Source: Rosa chinensis (taxonomy: Eukaryota > Streptophyta > Magnoliopsida > Rosales > Rosaceae). From it: a stretch of 64,000 nucleotides of DNA. Position numbers and translations under genes: made by a program. The notes beneath the pieces were generated by a model. The model saw only the letters and a list, made by a program, of their open reading frames with translations, had not been told where the DNA came from and did no database searches. The first letter of the stretch is position 1. Each line of letters starts with the position of its first letter. This document shows positions 25,439 through 38,033 of the stretch, one piece after another. The stretch is from contig NC_037090.1 in assembly GCF_002994745.2 (NCBI RefSeq), forward strand, positions 5,329,501-5,393,500, read 5' to 3'.

Positions 25439-28400
25439 ATGGGGAAGCCCTCTCTCTCACTTGGATTGACACTACTCTTCTCCTTCTCTCTCACAGCTTC
25501 CTACTCCTTCACACCCTCTTCTTCTTTCCCAACTTCTCTCAAACAATCTTCACCATCTCCCAAAGCCACCCCTTCAGACCTTCTCTCTCTGCTGGGCCCC
25601 AAATCCCAGTCTTCATCCATTGATCCCCTCCTGGCCCAAGAACTCACTTCCTGCTTCAAGTTCCTCGTACCCTTTAGGCCCAACGCCAAGAAACTGGTCC
25701 CGGAGAAGTTTTCCGGTAGAAAATTCTTGAGGTTCGAGCAAAAGGGTCAACGAGAAGAGGAGGAGGATGTGCTTGTTTGGTGGCCCCCTCAGCCGGTTTT
25801 GGAGCTGGCCCGCCTTGCCGTTGACTCCGGCGGAGACCCGGCTGCTATTCAACGGGCTTTGGATCCGACTATGATCACTGTCAGTCTCTTATTCTATCTT
25901 TTCTTCTATTAATTTCGCATGTCTTTGTGTGCATGTAGTTTCGAACTGTGCTGTTTTTCTAGTCCTAAGGTTTCACAGGCAAATACCCTTTATTAATTCA
26001 TAGCAAAAGCAGTAATTGGAGTTGAAGTTTCGATTTTTAATAATGAAATGAATAGCTTGGTTGATATAGGAAAGGTATGTTTGTGAGGAGGAAGGAGGAA
26101 GGAGCCAAGTATTGTCTTTTGTAGTGATTGATTATTACTACTTAATGCCCTGAAAGTATTATGCACAAATTGGGTTTATAAGATAATGATACACTCTAAA
26201 TACTAATAAAGAACCTAACTTTGGGGTCACTGCTGCTTGGAAACCTGGATAATAAGTGAGTTCCAAGCACCTTGTTGACTTGTTCACCTTACGCCAGAGC
26301 TGGTTATGTCGATTGCTTAGCTAGTTTGATATGAATTGGTCCCTGTCTAGTTGAGCCGCTGTGAATTATGCTGAAAATTGTACCTTGGTGTTGCATCATT
26401 CTGATAAATTGGTGTTGTTGTGAATGACTGCTTTGAAATTCCTTTTTCCTTGCAACACCACTGAATATATTTTCTGATTCGGTCCTCATTGCCTACCCAT
26501 TTTGGCATTTTGATTACACACAAGTGGGAGAACTGATGTGGCCTGTTTTGGAAATATAACCTGGCATGTTATTATATGCACTTGTATTAATGGTGTTCCA
26601 GCTACATGGTGACATCGCATACGATTTATATGAATTAAATGTAATATCTGGTTTGTTATACTATCAGTACCGCAGTTGTAACTGGATGATGTTTATTCTA
26701 GTGATGTATTAGGTACCTGATGTTGAAGGATCTGAAGAGAACCGATGTCAGCTTACCAGAACTCCATATGGGAGACATTTCATAAGTGAGGTCTGTATCA
26801 AAGCAGTGAAACTTTGTTTTCGTGTTATTCCAGGCATGGGATGAATTCTCTTTTGATTGATCCAGTGCTCTTTTCTCGTACTGCAGGAGTTGAATTCATA
26901 TATTGGATTTTTATTTGAACTTATTCTTGCCCGCGGTCCCACTGTTGGGTTGAATGTGTCGTTGAATCGCTATGATTTGTTCCATGGCCACCTATTTCTT
27001 GCCTTAGACACTGGAAGACTTGGTATATTGTAAGTTGGTATTTCTCTCACTACATCTTGAAATTTTTTTTGTACCATATGGTAGGCTGTGCATGTATGAT
27101 ACGAAATTGAACAACAAACAGTTTTTACCTGTCATTTCTTCTGTTAAGAACATATGTTTCTATGTTTGGCAGGTTTCATGCGAAAGAATACCCTGCATAT
27201 GATAAAGAATTATTTCCATACAACATGGGTTTCTGTCAAAGAGGTAGAGTTCCAGATAACATTTTATATATTAGTAGGATCTATTTGAATCTATTTTACT
27301 TTTTGTTCAAGGTTTACAAATAGTAGGTGTTCTGTTTTCAGTAATGGCTTAAAAAAGATTAATGAAGAAAGAAGCTAAAGTGAGATTTTCCTTGCTATAA
27401 CCATTCCTTAGTTCCTCAAATTTTTGGATTAAGCATATCAAGCAATTACAATACGTCAGAAAATATGGTAAACGCCTTGTAATGAAACGTTTGTACATCT
27501 TTTGTTCTAATATCACCTCTTTTAGGGTCTAATGTGACGTATGATGACTCAATGAACCTGCGAAATATCCTCTGGCTAGCTCCATTGCCAAGCAATTCAG
27601 CCAAAGGTTGGGAAGCACCAGGTACCTCTCCCTTACAATTAGAATCTATAGGAAGTTGGAATGTCTTTCTGAACCAATAAAAAGTTTCAGTCTTTATGGG
27701 AGTTGTAAGTTACCGACAGACCATGTCACCTGTATATTAGTCCCCTATGAGCAGCATATTCAGTTTAATATCTGAAAGAAATGTGGAGGTCTGGGTTTGC
27801 ATTTGTATGGGATGCATTAGCAACCAGAATACTACAATGTATCACATGAATAAAGCACATTTGTTTTTCTGTCGGATCAGATTTCTCTCGTCTGTTTCTT
27901 ACCGCCAAAGTATTTGATTGAGATATGCACTGGTGATTTATCAAAATGAAGCACAGGGTCCTTTCTTTTGCAGTAAAATTTATGTAATTGGAAATTTTCA
28001 GGTGTCCTGGTGGTGCTCGATGCCCGTCCAGATGGAATCATATATAGAGATCTCATACCCGAATATGTAAATTTTGCAAGGACTATATATGAAGGTGTGT
28101 ACTTCCATTGATCATTTTCAATCTCACTTGGTATTGGGAAGTTTGAACATATCTTATTCCATGTCTTTTCCAAATATAAGTTCCAGAAGGTTAAGAAAAT
28201 ACAAATTGTCATTGTGCTGCCAGACGATCTTGGGGAGGTTGCAGTTGATGTCAACTATTTGGCTGTGGGAAATCCAGAGCCGAGGTTTCAACTTTTTATT
28301 TGCTGATGCTCAGTCCGAAGTAGCCATATGTATATACATCTAGATCTCTGCTCTGTCATGTCGTTTATATTTCTGCAACTTTTCCTGATCGTTTCCTTTT

Positions 28401-28536
28401 CATCCCGAGCGGACGCGATCAGCTTCTAATTTCTTTGGTGGCCAGTTGCAGATTATGTATTGTGGTCGCGGATCAACCTGAAATGAGATATTTGCCAGAA
28501 TTAAGTTGGAAACTTGGAATTATGAAAGCGAGGTGA
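25439..28536 (+). CDS. Conserved plant protein of unknown function
   Basis: Eight exons (25439-25879, 26713-26790, 26887-27029, 27173-27243, 27526-27621, 28002-28094, 28224-28284, 28452-28536) give 355 residues. The N-terminus (residues 5-22) is hydrophobic, followed by a serine- and proline-rich stretch, so it may enter the secretory pathway or an organelle. The rest is a single conserved region with VLVWWPPQPVLELARLAVDS, RALDPTMI, LTRTPYGRHFI, LFHAKEYPAYD, LVVLDARPDGIIYR and VAVDVNYLAVG. I recall a similar Arabidopsis protein (At2g25570) without known function. No catalytic motif is evident. The last exon has two in-frame acceptors 6 bp apart. Confidence 0.85.
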
Positions 28537-29621
28537 TTCCTTTGGTATGATTGCAGAAGGTGAGAGATCATTCGTTTCGGTTTTACTGGTGGCAGATTGC
28601 ATGTCAAGAGTCTTGGTGCGTTTGGCTCTGCTACTTCCTAGGTGTGGAGCTCAGCCTATTCATTGATGTAACTGAATTGAATGTCGCTAAACATTGTATC
28701 TTCCCATAATGTAATAAAAATGTGATGGGGTATACAAAGCAGAGCTAAGATTAAGCATGTCTACTACAAGGGACACAAACAATCAATTTGGGTACCACTT
28801 TTAACTAACTTGATTATATGATAGCCATTCCATTTGCTGCATTGAACCCTGAATTCATTGCTTTTGGTTACTAGCTTGTTAATAATCCCTAGAGACTTTT
28901 TCGCTTGCTGCTAAGCCAAAAAAGTTCCTACAAAGTTAAATATCATCAAATCAAGGCTTAAACTGAAATTGGCTGATAATTAATGGTTCAGTTCATGAAA
29001 AATAAGTGTTAATTATCTAAAAAGAAAAGTTGACCCGGATCATTGTAAAGTCCGCCAATTTTTTAATTATATGGTGCAATGTTTTTGTGTGTGTGTGTGT
29101 GTGTTTGTGAGAAACCATGTAGTCAAGACTCAAAATGATAAAATTGAGCAATTATTTTCCCATCAGACCGTCTAAATGCGCTCTCGTCCCTTGTAAATGA
29201 GGAGGTGTGATATTTCTTTACATTTATTTTGATTTTCAATAAAATTCAAAAAAAAAACATGTTGCTAACCCTGAAATTATTTTATGTAACCTCCAATCAA
29301 TTTTACAGACTCCAATAAACACTCTATGACCCTCTACAAATTTTCAAAAAAAAAAAAAAAAAATCAATTTTGAACTTGTGTGCTTCAGTCAAAGATAAAT
29401 CGAAGTATTCATAAAAAAAAACCTAACCATTCCGGTCGGGTTCGGGTTTGGGTTTCCCCGCGGGAATGACAGTATTAAAAACAAATATGCAGCACAATTC
29501 CGACTTCTTCCCAGTTTTGCAGCTCCGGCCAATTTGGCAGCCACAAATTGACTTCCATCATTTTCTAATCGGAATCAACAGATTGCTTCGCCGGAAAGGC
29601 TCGAATTTCAATCAAGGTGAT
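28537..29621. other. 3' region and possible first exon of the 31.5-kb gene
   Basis: AT-rich sequence with a GT microsatellite at about 29086-29104 and an A run near 29345. The more GC-rich part at 29430-29620 could be an untranslated first exon of the small membrane protein gene, split from it by the element that follows. That link is a guess. Confidence 0.35.
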
Positions 29622-30913
29622 CAGGGCGGATCCAGCCCTTGCTGGGTAGGGCTCAAGCCCCACCGGGATTTTTAGGCCCAAAAAAAAAATTAGGTTTTTT
29701 TTTTTTTTGGACTAGTCCTCTCCAGCTCTCCACCGCTGAACTCGCCAACTCGATTGGAGACTTGGAGCTCTCCCGACTCGGCAAACCTGCAAGAGTGCAA
29801 GGCTAGAACCAGCAACCCATCTCCGCCTCCAGGTATCTCACCATCTCTCTCTCTCTCTCTCTCCGTCTTCTCCTCCTCCTCTGCGACGGCCGACGGCTCC
29901 TCCAGTACTCCTCTTGATCTGTAAATAATCGATTTCTAATCTTGTATTCTTGTAAATAATCAATTTCCAATCAGTAAATAATCGATTTCCATTTGTGTTC
30001 TTGTGGGTTTTTAACTAAGGTAATGCCGTAATGGTATGGTTGAAAACTTGAAATGGGTAATGGTTTCGATTTCTGATTTGCATTTGATGTTGATGGCATA
30101 ATTGCAGACAGTCAAAAGACTCAAAATGATATAATTGCAATTAGGATTTAATGCTGTTTGCATTTAGGATAGGATGCTTGTGTTTTGCTGTGAATGTGAT
30201 AGCATGTTTGTGTTTTAAGCGTCCAAATGACCAAATTATAAACTCTAGTTGTTCTATTTCTCAAACAGGAATTTGATTGCTTCTTTGACTCAGAATGCAT
30301 ATTCAAAACCGGCCAGCTCAAAAAGAAGTTGGCCAAAAATCTAGATAGTTTTTACTTCAGTTTGTTCACCATTACATTTTCTAAAATGATACCTTTTTTT
30401 TTCCCCTCTCAAATTGATCTTTTCCTGTACATTAATCTCCAGAGGAACAAAATCACCAACCCGAAGTTTATCTTCACTTCTTTTTAAGTCTTTCTCTGTA
30501 ATCTTTTACTTGCATAAAGCAATCATGTAGCTGCAGATAATAAAACAACATGCATTAACTTTAGGCAATGTTCCAGAGAGTTTACTATCTAGCAATCTGA
30601 TCGAAAACACCTTGGACAACTGCATCTTCTGGTGTGAAGTGTTCTTGTTTGCATTTACTAATGCATCCTCCAGCTTCTGTCCTAGTGAGACTAAATTATA
30701 CCTTTGGTTTTACGTCATATTAGGTCTAGGCATCCAAATGACCAAATTATAAAGTGTAGTTGTTTATTTGATTAAATTGGTTTTGCACAGGTTGTTAAAT
30801 TGGTTCTGTTACATTTGATTAAATTGGGGGTTTAGATTGTCCACCATAATCTTTTTTTCTCCCTTCGTTAAGAAGTTCAAGCCCCACCAAGGTTGTAATC
30901 CTGGATCCGCCTG
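29622..30913. mobile_element. hAT-like non-autonomous element, about 1.3 kb
   Basis: The left end CAGGGCGGATCCAG and the reverse complement of the right end CAGGCGGATCCAG agree, and GGGGCTTGA follows on both sides. CAGGG-type ends are common in plant hAT families. I see no matching 8-bp target duplication, so flanks may have mutated. Inside is a direct repeat: TCCAAATGACCAAATTATAA occurs near 30219 and 30731. Confidence 0.55.
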
Positions 30914-31516
30914 ATTAGTAATTCACTGTACTCTTTTCTCTTCCTCAATTTTCTCAGCAAACCAATCCTATAAGATACGACTGTATTTCAACTGGTTGAA
31001 GTTACATCTACTTAGTTCTATGCAGTTTACTTGTAGTGATGATCATCATTGCAGTCTACCCATGTCCCCAATTTGGGGATTCAGGGCTATTTTGCTATAT
31101 GCTTCAAGGGTTTAGGGTTTATCATCCTCTGCAGTCCTTACAAATTTGGATTGACTAATGGGAGAAACCAGTGGGTCTTTTGTTAAATTGTATCAAGTTT
31201 CAAGCTTTTCTGATTATCTATTTCAAACCACTAGATTCGATATGAATTTAATTTCGATATGTGTAGACTAGTGCTCAATACAGATCTTAGTTTTGTTTTT
31301 TTGTTTTTGTAGCACTCGTTGATGATAAGTGGTATTAAGCACTGATGCATTTGATTGTCTCCTATTACTCATAATTGTAATGGAGTTTCGAAACTTTTTG
31401 GTTACCATCAAATTGGGTATTATATTTTGGGTGTCTTATTTACTGGTGTTTCTTGCATTGCTTGCAGTCTGCAACTTCAAAGTTGGGCTATCCCTAAGGG
31501 GCACTAGTTTACAGAA
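30914..31516. other. Leader or promoter of the small membrane protein gene
   Basis: No coding frame. A TTGCTTGCAG acceptor-like site near 31468 suggests that the start codon lies in a second exon behind an untranslated first exon. Confidence 0.4.
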
Positions 31517-32379
31517 ATGGGCAGCGAGGAGCCAAGAGACCCATTGCAAGGGGTCGATTGGAAAGCTGTTGGTAATGACATGCAGAGGAATCCTGGTGAT
31601 AAACCAGGAATAAAGAAGCGGCTTCCCAAGAAGATTCGGCAGATTCCAGAGTGCTATTTTCTTCCTCGAAGATCCCGGTTGTATAACTTTACATTTGTTG
31701 GAGCATGTATTGCTGGTGGAATTGGTGCAGGGATGCTGGTGGAGATGTGGATAAACAAGAAAGTTAGAGGTACGCCTTTTGGTTTCCATGTTCGTTTTCT
31801 TTCCTTATGGTAGGATTTACCCTGTTGTTTTTTGTGTATTGATTACAATTTCTGACCCGTTCGAGACAACTATAATCTCTGTCTTTGCACGTTTAGTGTT
31901 TTTGGTTAGTATGCAATGCTAACATTAGATACTGCATCTCTTTGAGCTGTTTTCGACGTGGGAAATCATGCACCTTGGGGTTTCATGGTTTAAATTGCAT
32001 ATCCAACCCATTAAGAGTTTTTGTAAGGAGATGTGAAATGAAGAAATGATCAGATTTCTGATGTAATGCTTACTAACCAAAAACGCTAAAGGAGATGTGA
32101 AAGTATGCATTTGCTTTTGTATTTGATGAGAGATGGTTTCTTAACAAAAGATGAATCTCTTTTGACCTCTGAAAGCAGTGTTTCGCTAAAGTAGTGGGAA
32201 CTTTTGTAAGCATTCTAAGATGTAGTCTGGTTGTTGTAAAACGGCCTGTATTTTTTCTGATTTTTTGAAGTATCCTCTTTTGGTTTTTCATATGTACATT
32301 TGGAATAGATCTTATGCTAATGTATTTCTGCTTTGCTGTTGCAGAGGATGGAGGCGTATTATGGGAGTTTGACAAATAA
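31517..32379 (+). CDS. 95-residue single-span membrane protein, unknown function
   Basis: Two exons (31517-31769 and 32345-32379) give 95 residues. The N-terminal half is hydrophilic and basic (KKRLPKKIRQIPECYFLPRR). One glycine-rich transmembrane helix follows (FVGACIAGGIGAGMLVEMWI, about 57-76), then a short tail ending EDGGVLWEFDK from exon 2. I recognise it as a small conserved plant protein without assigned function. The single span after a basic N-terminus would suit a mitochondrial inner-membrane or similar protein, which is inference. The intact frame across a normal GT-AG intron and the acidic terminal motif argue that it is real. Confidence 0.82.
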
Positions 32380-33337
32380 AGCCCAGATAGAGTTGTGAAT
32401 GTATCGGCATTAGATTTGAAACTTTATTAATGAGGCATAGGCTGCAAAGACAACTGCATTTGGTTTCTAAGCTAATGTTTGGTATTGGCATTTTTGTATA
32501 AGCAGAAATTGTCTCTTTTGTTTCAGCCCTTATTATTTAGTGTACAAGAACTGCCACAGAAGTTGTCTTGATTGTTCTTCATACCCATTTTCATTGTGCA
32601 AAGAAAGCATGTGGAAGAATAATAATGGTGTTGCCTCTTCCACCTCAATCTCATTCTCTCTGAGTCTATGCCGTCTGATTGTTGCAGTCATCAATATTTG
32701 TTTCTAGATTGCAGCACTAAGATTCAGAACTTTCATGTTTATGATAATCTTTATGTCTGGATAAGTATTGCATGTTCAAGGGATTTGATGATCATTATCC
32801 ATGATTTCGATCTGTGATCGTGAGTCTCATATAAAGGAAAAAAAAATGTGAACAGAAAATTTCACGTTCGATCTAAGTGTTCACAAAAACAATTTAGACA
32901 ATTAGAATTATCGGAAATATGAATCGACACAACTGACTTATATTTCGAATAGTTAGTTGCTCATTGAAGTTTCAAGTTCGAATCATTCTTTGTGAAATTG
33001 AGTGAACAAAAGAGTAACTTTTCCGAGGGTAAATAGGAATTTTGGGGAGCAAGTAAAAGTAAAACAGCCAACCCAAAATAGATAACTAACCAAAACCATA
33101 CTTTGATCAAAGAAAAAAGAAAAAAGAAAAAAAAAACCATTTACTTGCTCACTACGCACGAAGACTAAACCGTTCCCTCACACAAAAGAAGCTTTGCCGC
33201 ACACCCTTTCTTCTCTGTCTCTCTCTACACTCGCGCTTAGCTATTCTCTCTCTCTCCATCATTTCCTTCTTTATTTTCTGCCCTCTGATTCTCTCTCTCT
33301 CTCCGTTTGTTCGTATTGATCCTACGGCGTCGTTTTG
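32380..33337. other. 3' region and tafazzin promoter, no gene seen
   Basis: AT-rich until about 33150, then a CT-rich stretch (33190-33310) typical of a plant 5' leader directly before the tafazzin start. Confidence 0.5.
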
Positions 33338-36186
33338 ATGGCTGCTGCGAGGGTTGAGCGCGGAGATCTATGGAAGAGCAATGCCCTCTCCGTACAACGC
33401 CGGCTCAGGGAGCGGTTCAGAGTCGAGGTGGACCGCCGGTTCAGGCACCACCCGGTTTTCGCTGACGGTTACTTCGCCTCCACAGTGCAGCGTTGGCTCC
33501 AGCGGTTCCGTGATTTCAAGAGGGACTCTCTTCCGTCCTCCACCGTCTTCTATCGCAAACGAGGTCGGTGCTTCGCTCACTTGTTTTTGTTTTCGTTGAG
33601 ATTTTGGGTAGTGCTTGAAATTTGATTCATTTGTTTCTTTGTTTACTTGTTGCAATTTGATATGATCATGATCGGTGAAGTTAGTTTAGGTTGTGAAGGA
33701 AATTCGAATGTGAGTTTTGATCAGGAAATCTTGCACATTGATATAATCCACTCTCTGCTGGAGTCCTAGTTTTAAAAATCAGGTAGATGGAGTGAGAGGC
33801 TGCGCCTAATTATATTTGAAGCTTGTGTAAAGTTCAATTTTTCGGATTAGGGACACGGTTGGGTTCTTATTAGCTTGCATTCTGTGAGTTCCTAATGTTA
33901 CAATGCACATGATGAAATGAAAATCTATGGGCTTGAAGATCTTTTCAGTAATACTTGTTCATTGTTCTGTTTGTGCTTTCTATAACATGTACAATGTGAC
34001 AACGTGTTCTGCAAATGTTGCGTTTGCATAAGAACCATGATTAAAGGGTAATTGTTTTTCGGTGGGTGTAGTGGGCAAGGAAATCAACGCTGAAGAAGAG
34101 TCGGCCATTCTTCGCATGGTGCAAGCTGTTGCTGTGCCGGTCATTGGCAATGTTTGCCATGTGTTCATGAATGGATTAAATCGTGTTCAGGTGTGTGAAA
34201 TTGTGTGGAGTTGTTGATGTCCCAAGATGTTTGATTGTATGTCATTGTCGCAGCAATAATTTGCTTTTCTGGCTTTGACAGGTCTATGGTTTAGAAAAGT
34301 TACACGACGCCTTGCTACGCAGACCCAAAGATAGGCCTCTTATAACGGTATAACCTCATTATCCAATTTAATATTTCCAAAACTTAATGTACATGAAGGT
34401 TAATCTTTCGTTCAACTACCATATGCTTCTCCAGGACCTCCACTATTTCTAGTTTCCCATTGTTAAATTGTAATGTATTTTACTTAATTCCCATTCCAGG
34501 TTAGCAATCATGTGGCTTCTATGGATGATCCACTTGTTATTGCTGCACTGCTTCCTCCAAATGTTCTTCTGGATGCTAAGAACTTGAGGTGGACACTCTG
34601 TGCATCTGATAGGTGTTTTTCGAATCCTGTAACTTCAGCATTTTTCCGATCTGTCAAAGTCTTGCCAGTTGCTCGTGGTGATGGGATTTATCAAAAGGTA
34701 CTTTTTCATTGTATCCAAAATATTGATAAGTTAGTTGAGACCCTAAGATTTGTTTAGTTTACGAAGCTGCTGTGCACGACGTGAGAGTAAATCCAACTGT
34801 CCTAGCATATACAAAGTGCTTTTAGAGAAAAATATATTTGAACTTTACATTGTACATTTCGTTTGTAGCATTGGCTTTACTGAAAGGCTCACAGCTATCA
34901 TTTTGTCTCATATTCAATCATCAGTTGACTAAATAATTTTGGTGTAGAAAGTTGGGTGAAGTTTTATCTACTCTATATAGAATTGAGTTGTTGATGCTTG
35001 TTTTGGTTCCTCTACATTTGTATTCATAGTCCTTAGTTTGACAACGATGCTCATCTTCTCATCTTTATTCTTTTATTGGTTCAGGGTATGGACATTGCTA
35101 TTTCAAAATTAAATCAAGGTGGCTGGGTTCACATCTTCCCAGAAGGTAGTCGTTCTCGAGATGGTGGTAAAACCCTGGGGTCACCCAAGAGAGGTGTTGG
35201 GAGGTGAGGATCTATTGTGAGAGATATCCCTTTTTGTGACTTTGATTAATAAGATATGTAGTCAAACCATTTGAAAGATATTTTTTTGTGAATGTTGGCT
35301 CCCAAGCTTTGGTCTTTGAGTTTCTTTTTGTAAGATGTCCTGTATTCTTGAATGGTAACTTATGCTTTAATACAACTGCACTTGGATTCAATTTATTTTT
35401 GTTAAAACACTGTTTGATTTTTATTGCATATTCTTACTTGACAGGTTGGTTCTTGATGCTGACAATATTCCCATGGTTATTCCATTTGTACATAGCGGGA
35501 TGCAGGACATCATGCCTATTGGTGCCAGCTTCCCGAGGATTGGCAAGACGGTAGGTAGTCTAATGCTTGTAACCATGATTTGAAGTTGAAGTTTTGGAGA
35601 AACTTTTGATACTGCAGCAACCATATCTATGAGGGTATAGGCCTTGATATTCAGTCGTGTACTTCTTAAGGCCTTGATATCAGCTATTTCTTTCTTCAGC
35701 GTGCTTACTATTTTCACCTATACTTTGAAAATGTAGGTGACGGTGGTTATTGGTGATCCAATCTACTTTGATGATTTGCTAAATAATGAACGAGCAAAGC
35801 ATTTATCAAGAGGAAAGTTATATGATGCAGTATCCTCAAGAATTGGTCATCGACTACGTCAACTGAAAGTTCAGGTTGACAAACTGACTCAAGGGACACA
35901 ATTACTAAATGATGGTTCACTGATGGAAGAAACTCCAGAACAACTAGTTGTTGTCGGTACACAAGAGCCCAGGTCTTTTGATCGGTTCCGAGTGGGTTTC
36001 TCAAAAGATGGCTGGATGCGTAATTTTATGGAACCTACTGAGCTGATGGGATTTGCAGCCAGGGGCTTATTTATGAACCGTAGAGCAGTTGAAACCTCAG
36101 AAAGTGGTAGTAGAAGGGTTGGCCCGTTGAAAGCATGGAACCAATTTCTTGAAGCCGATGTACTACCAAGATGGAACTTTGCCTGA
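33338..36186 (+). CDS. TAZ: Tafazzin-like lysophospholipid acyltransferase
   Basis: Seven exons (33338-33563, 34072-34190, 34282-34347, 34500-34697, 35085-35203, 35445-35550, 35737-36186) give 427 residues. The PlsC acyltransferase domain has the HX4D catalytic motif in NHVASMDD (His141, Asp146) and the substrate motif FPEGSRSRDG (221-230). Tafazzins move acyl chains between phospholipids and monolysocardiolipin, remodelling mitochondrial cardiolipin. Related plant enzymes have also been reported to act on N-acyl-PE. There is no obvious long cleavable signal, and the first 70 residues are basic and arginine-rich. In the collinear block it sits where At3g05510 does. The C-terminal 150 residues after the enzyme domain are plant-typical. 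No lesion is seen. Confidence 0.93.
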
Positions 36187-37007
36187 CATTACTTCTAACT
36201 TTACTCTAGTAGAGGCTGATGTAAATTATAATTAGGGTGTTCATTTATAAATGAACTACAATTTTGGTCAGGAATTTTTTTTTTCCCAGCTTCAAAGGAA
36301 GGTTATAATAAAAAGGGCAGTTTGTTGTTTAAACAGGTGAAATTTGCTAAAGCGAAATATGATCCGGTATTTACTGAATTTCCATTCAATGAATTTTAAA
36401 CATCAATTTTAATTTTATTTTAATTGCCTATATGTCCCATTAGATAAACATACCAAGAAGGCAAGAATTGAAGTGCAAAGTGATCCACATTGAGCTTGTC
36501 ACATATTATTTAGGCATTTTCAAACTAATTGGAGACTCTTACCAACTTAACCACCATTGTTGAAGTTTGTGGTTAACAAAGTTTGAGACTTTGAGTTTGC
36601 TAATATCTGTTTTGTAATAAATCTGGTTAATTGCTCCATTGGTAACCGGTAACCCTAATCAGGGGATCAACAAAACGGCACCGTTTCATGGGCATTAACA
36701 AAAACACAAACCCCACCAATCGAAATCATTTCGAGTCACAGCTCCCAAGTCGCCCTTTACAGATCGAAGTGCACACACACTTCAAACTCGCAAAGGGCAA
36801 CTCTCCTCTGCGACGCGTTTCAAACTTTTAAACAAATCCGGACCGTTCATTTCTATGTCCACCCCCCTAAAACTCAACGTCAAGATTCTGACAGTTCCAG
36901 CACAGAAACACCTTCCTCTCTTCTCTCCCCCTGAATATTCTTCTGCCTCCGCCACTCCGTTTTGGCCCCATTCAAATCAATCTCAGAGAAATCCTACTTC
37001 GTTTCAA
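36187..37007. other. Tafazzin 3' region and CPA promoter
   Basis: AT-rich until 36650, then a CA- and CT-rich leader. An upstream in-frame extension of CPA (from 36855) is open but unlike the family's N-terminus, so I did not use it. Confidence 0.5.
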
Positions 37008-37982
37008 ATGGCGGACGAAGAAGAATCGGAGCTAAGCGAGAAGCAGAAGATTGATATAGCCAAGTGGTTCCTCCTCAACTCTCCTCCCGGTGAAATCCAA
37101 TTCGTCGCCGAAGGTATCCAATTTCCTTCCGCTTCTTCTGAATTCCAAATTCAATTCCCAAACGACGCCGTTTGCATTCCCCCCCGCCTGAATCGAAGTT
37201 TCTAATTTTGTTCGTTTGTTTAAAAAAGTTTCGGTTTTTGATCGATCGTGTCAATCAATCACATTATTTGATTTTGGTGGCAGATGTGAAGGCGGTAGTC
37301 AACGACGACGTTTTGTACGAAGAAGCAGCTTCAGTGGCTTTTCCACTGTATAACAAATCACACATGATTTCGCTGGAAATGCCTGGTGGAATTGGAGATG
37401 TAAGTTTATTAACAACTCCCTTCTTGTTTTAGTGTTTGATTGCTATGATCCTATTTTGTCAAATTTGCGAAAAAATTTCGAGCTTCTATGTATGTTGTGC
37501 TAGATACATTGGATTTTATCTTGGTAGCTGTTTGTGTGAGCAGGTTCTAGTTACATCTTTCGGAGAGCTCCGTGAGAATGAGTACCTTGATCCCAGGACT
37601 GCTCATGTTGCCGTAGTTGACCATATCAAACAGGCAAGTCTTGTACTTTTGCTCCATTATTAATGCTACGAACAAGTTGGTGAAGCATACAGGAGTTTGT
37701 TTAGTTTAAAGTTTGGAATATAGGGTAGTCTAGGATTTCGTACTTGCTTGCTCGAAGCAAAAGGGATATAAACCCTGATAAGGGCACGGCTGCTTTTATT
37801 ACTTCTTTCCTTACATATGGGGTATCCTTATGTTAAAACATCAATGCAATTATTAGTTCTTTCTGTCATGATAGGCCACCCACAGCTTTTGTTGAAATTG
37901 GTCCTTGACGGTGAACTTTAGCTTAATTTGTTGAGCAGTTTGGTGTACTGCTTGCTGAGATTGATTTATCTATATTTGTCGA

Positions 37983-38033
<51 letters not shown>

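Noticed and set aside
29448..29675. A 75-residue plus-strand protein
   Set aside because: It begins at a weak start and runs into the hAT-like element. It more likely overlaps an untranslated exon.
36855..37007. An N-terminal extension of CPA
   Set aside because: The frame is open to 36855, but the added residues are unlike any capping protein, and MADEEESELSEKQK is the normal start.
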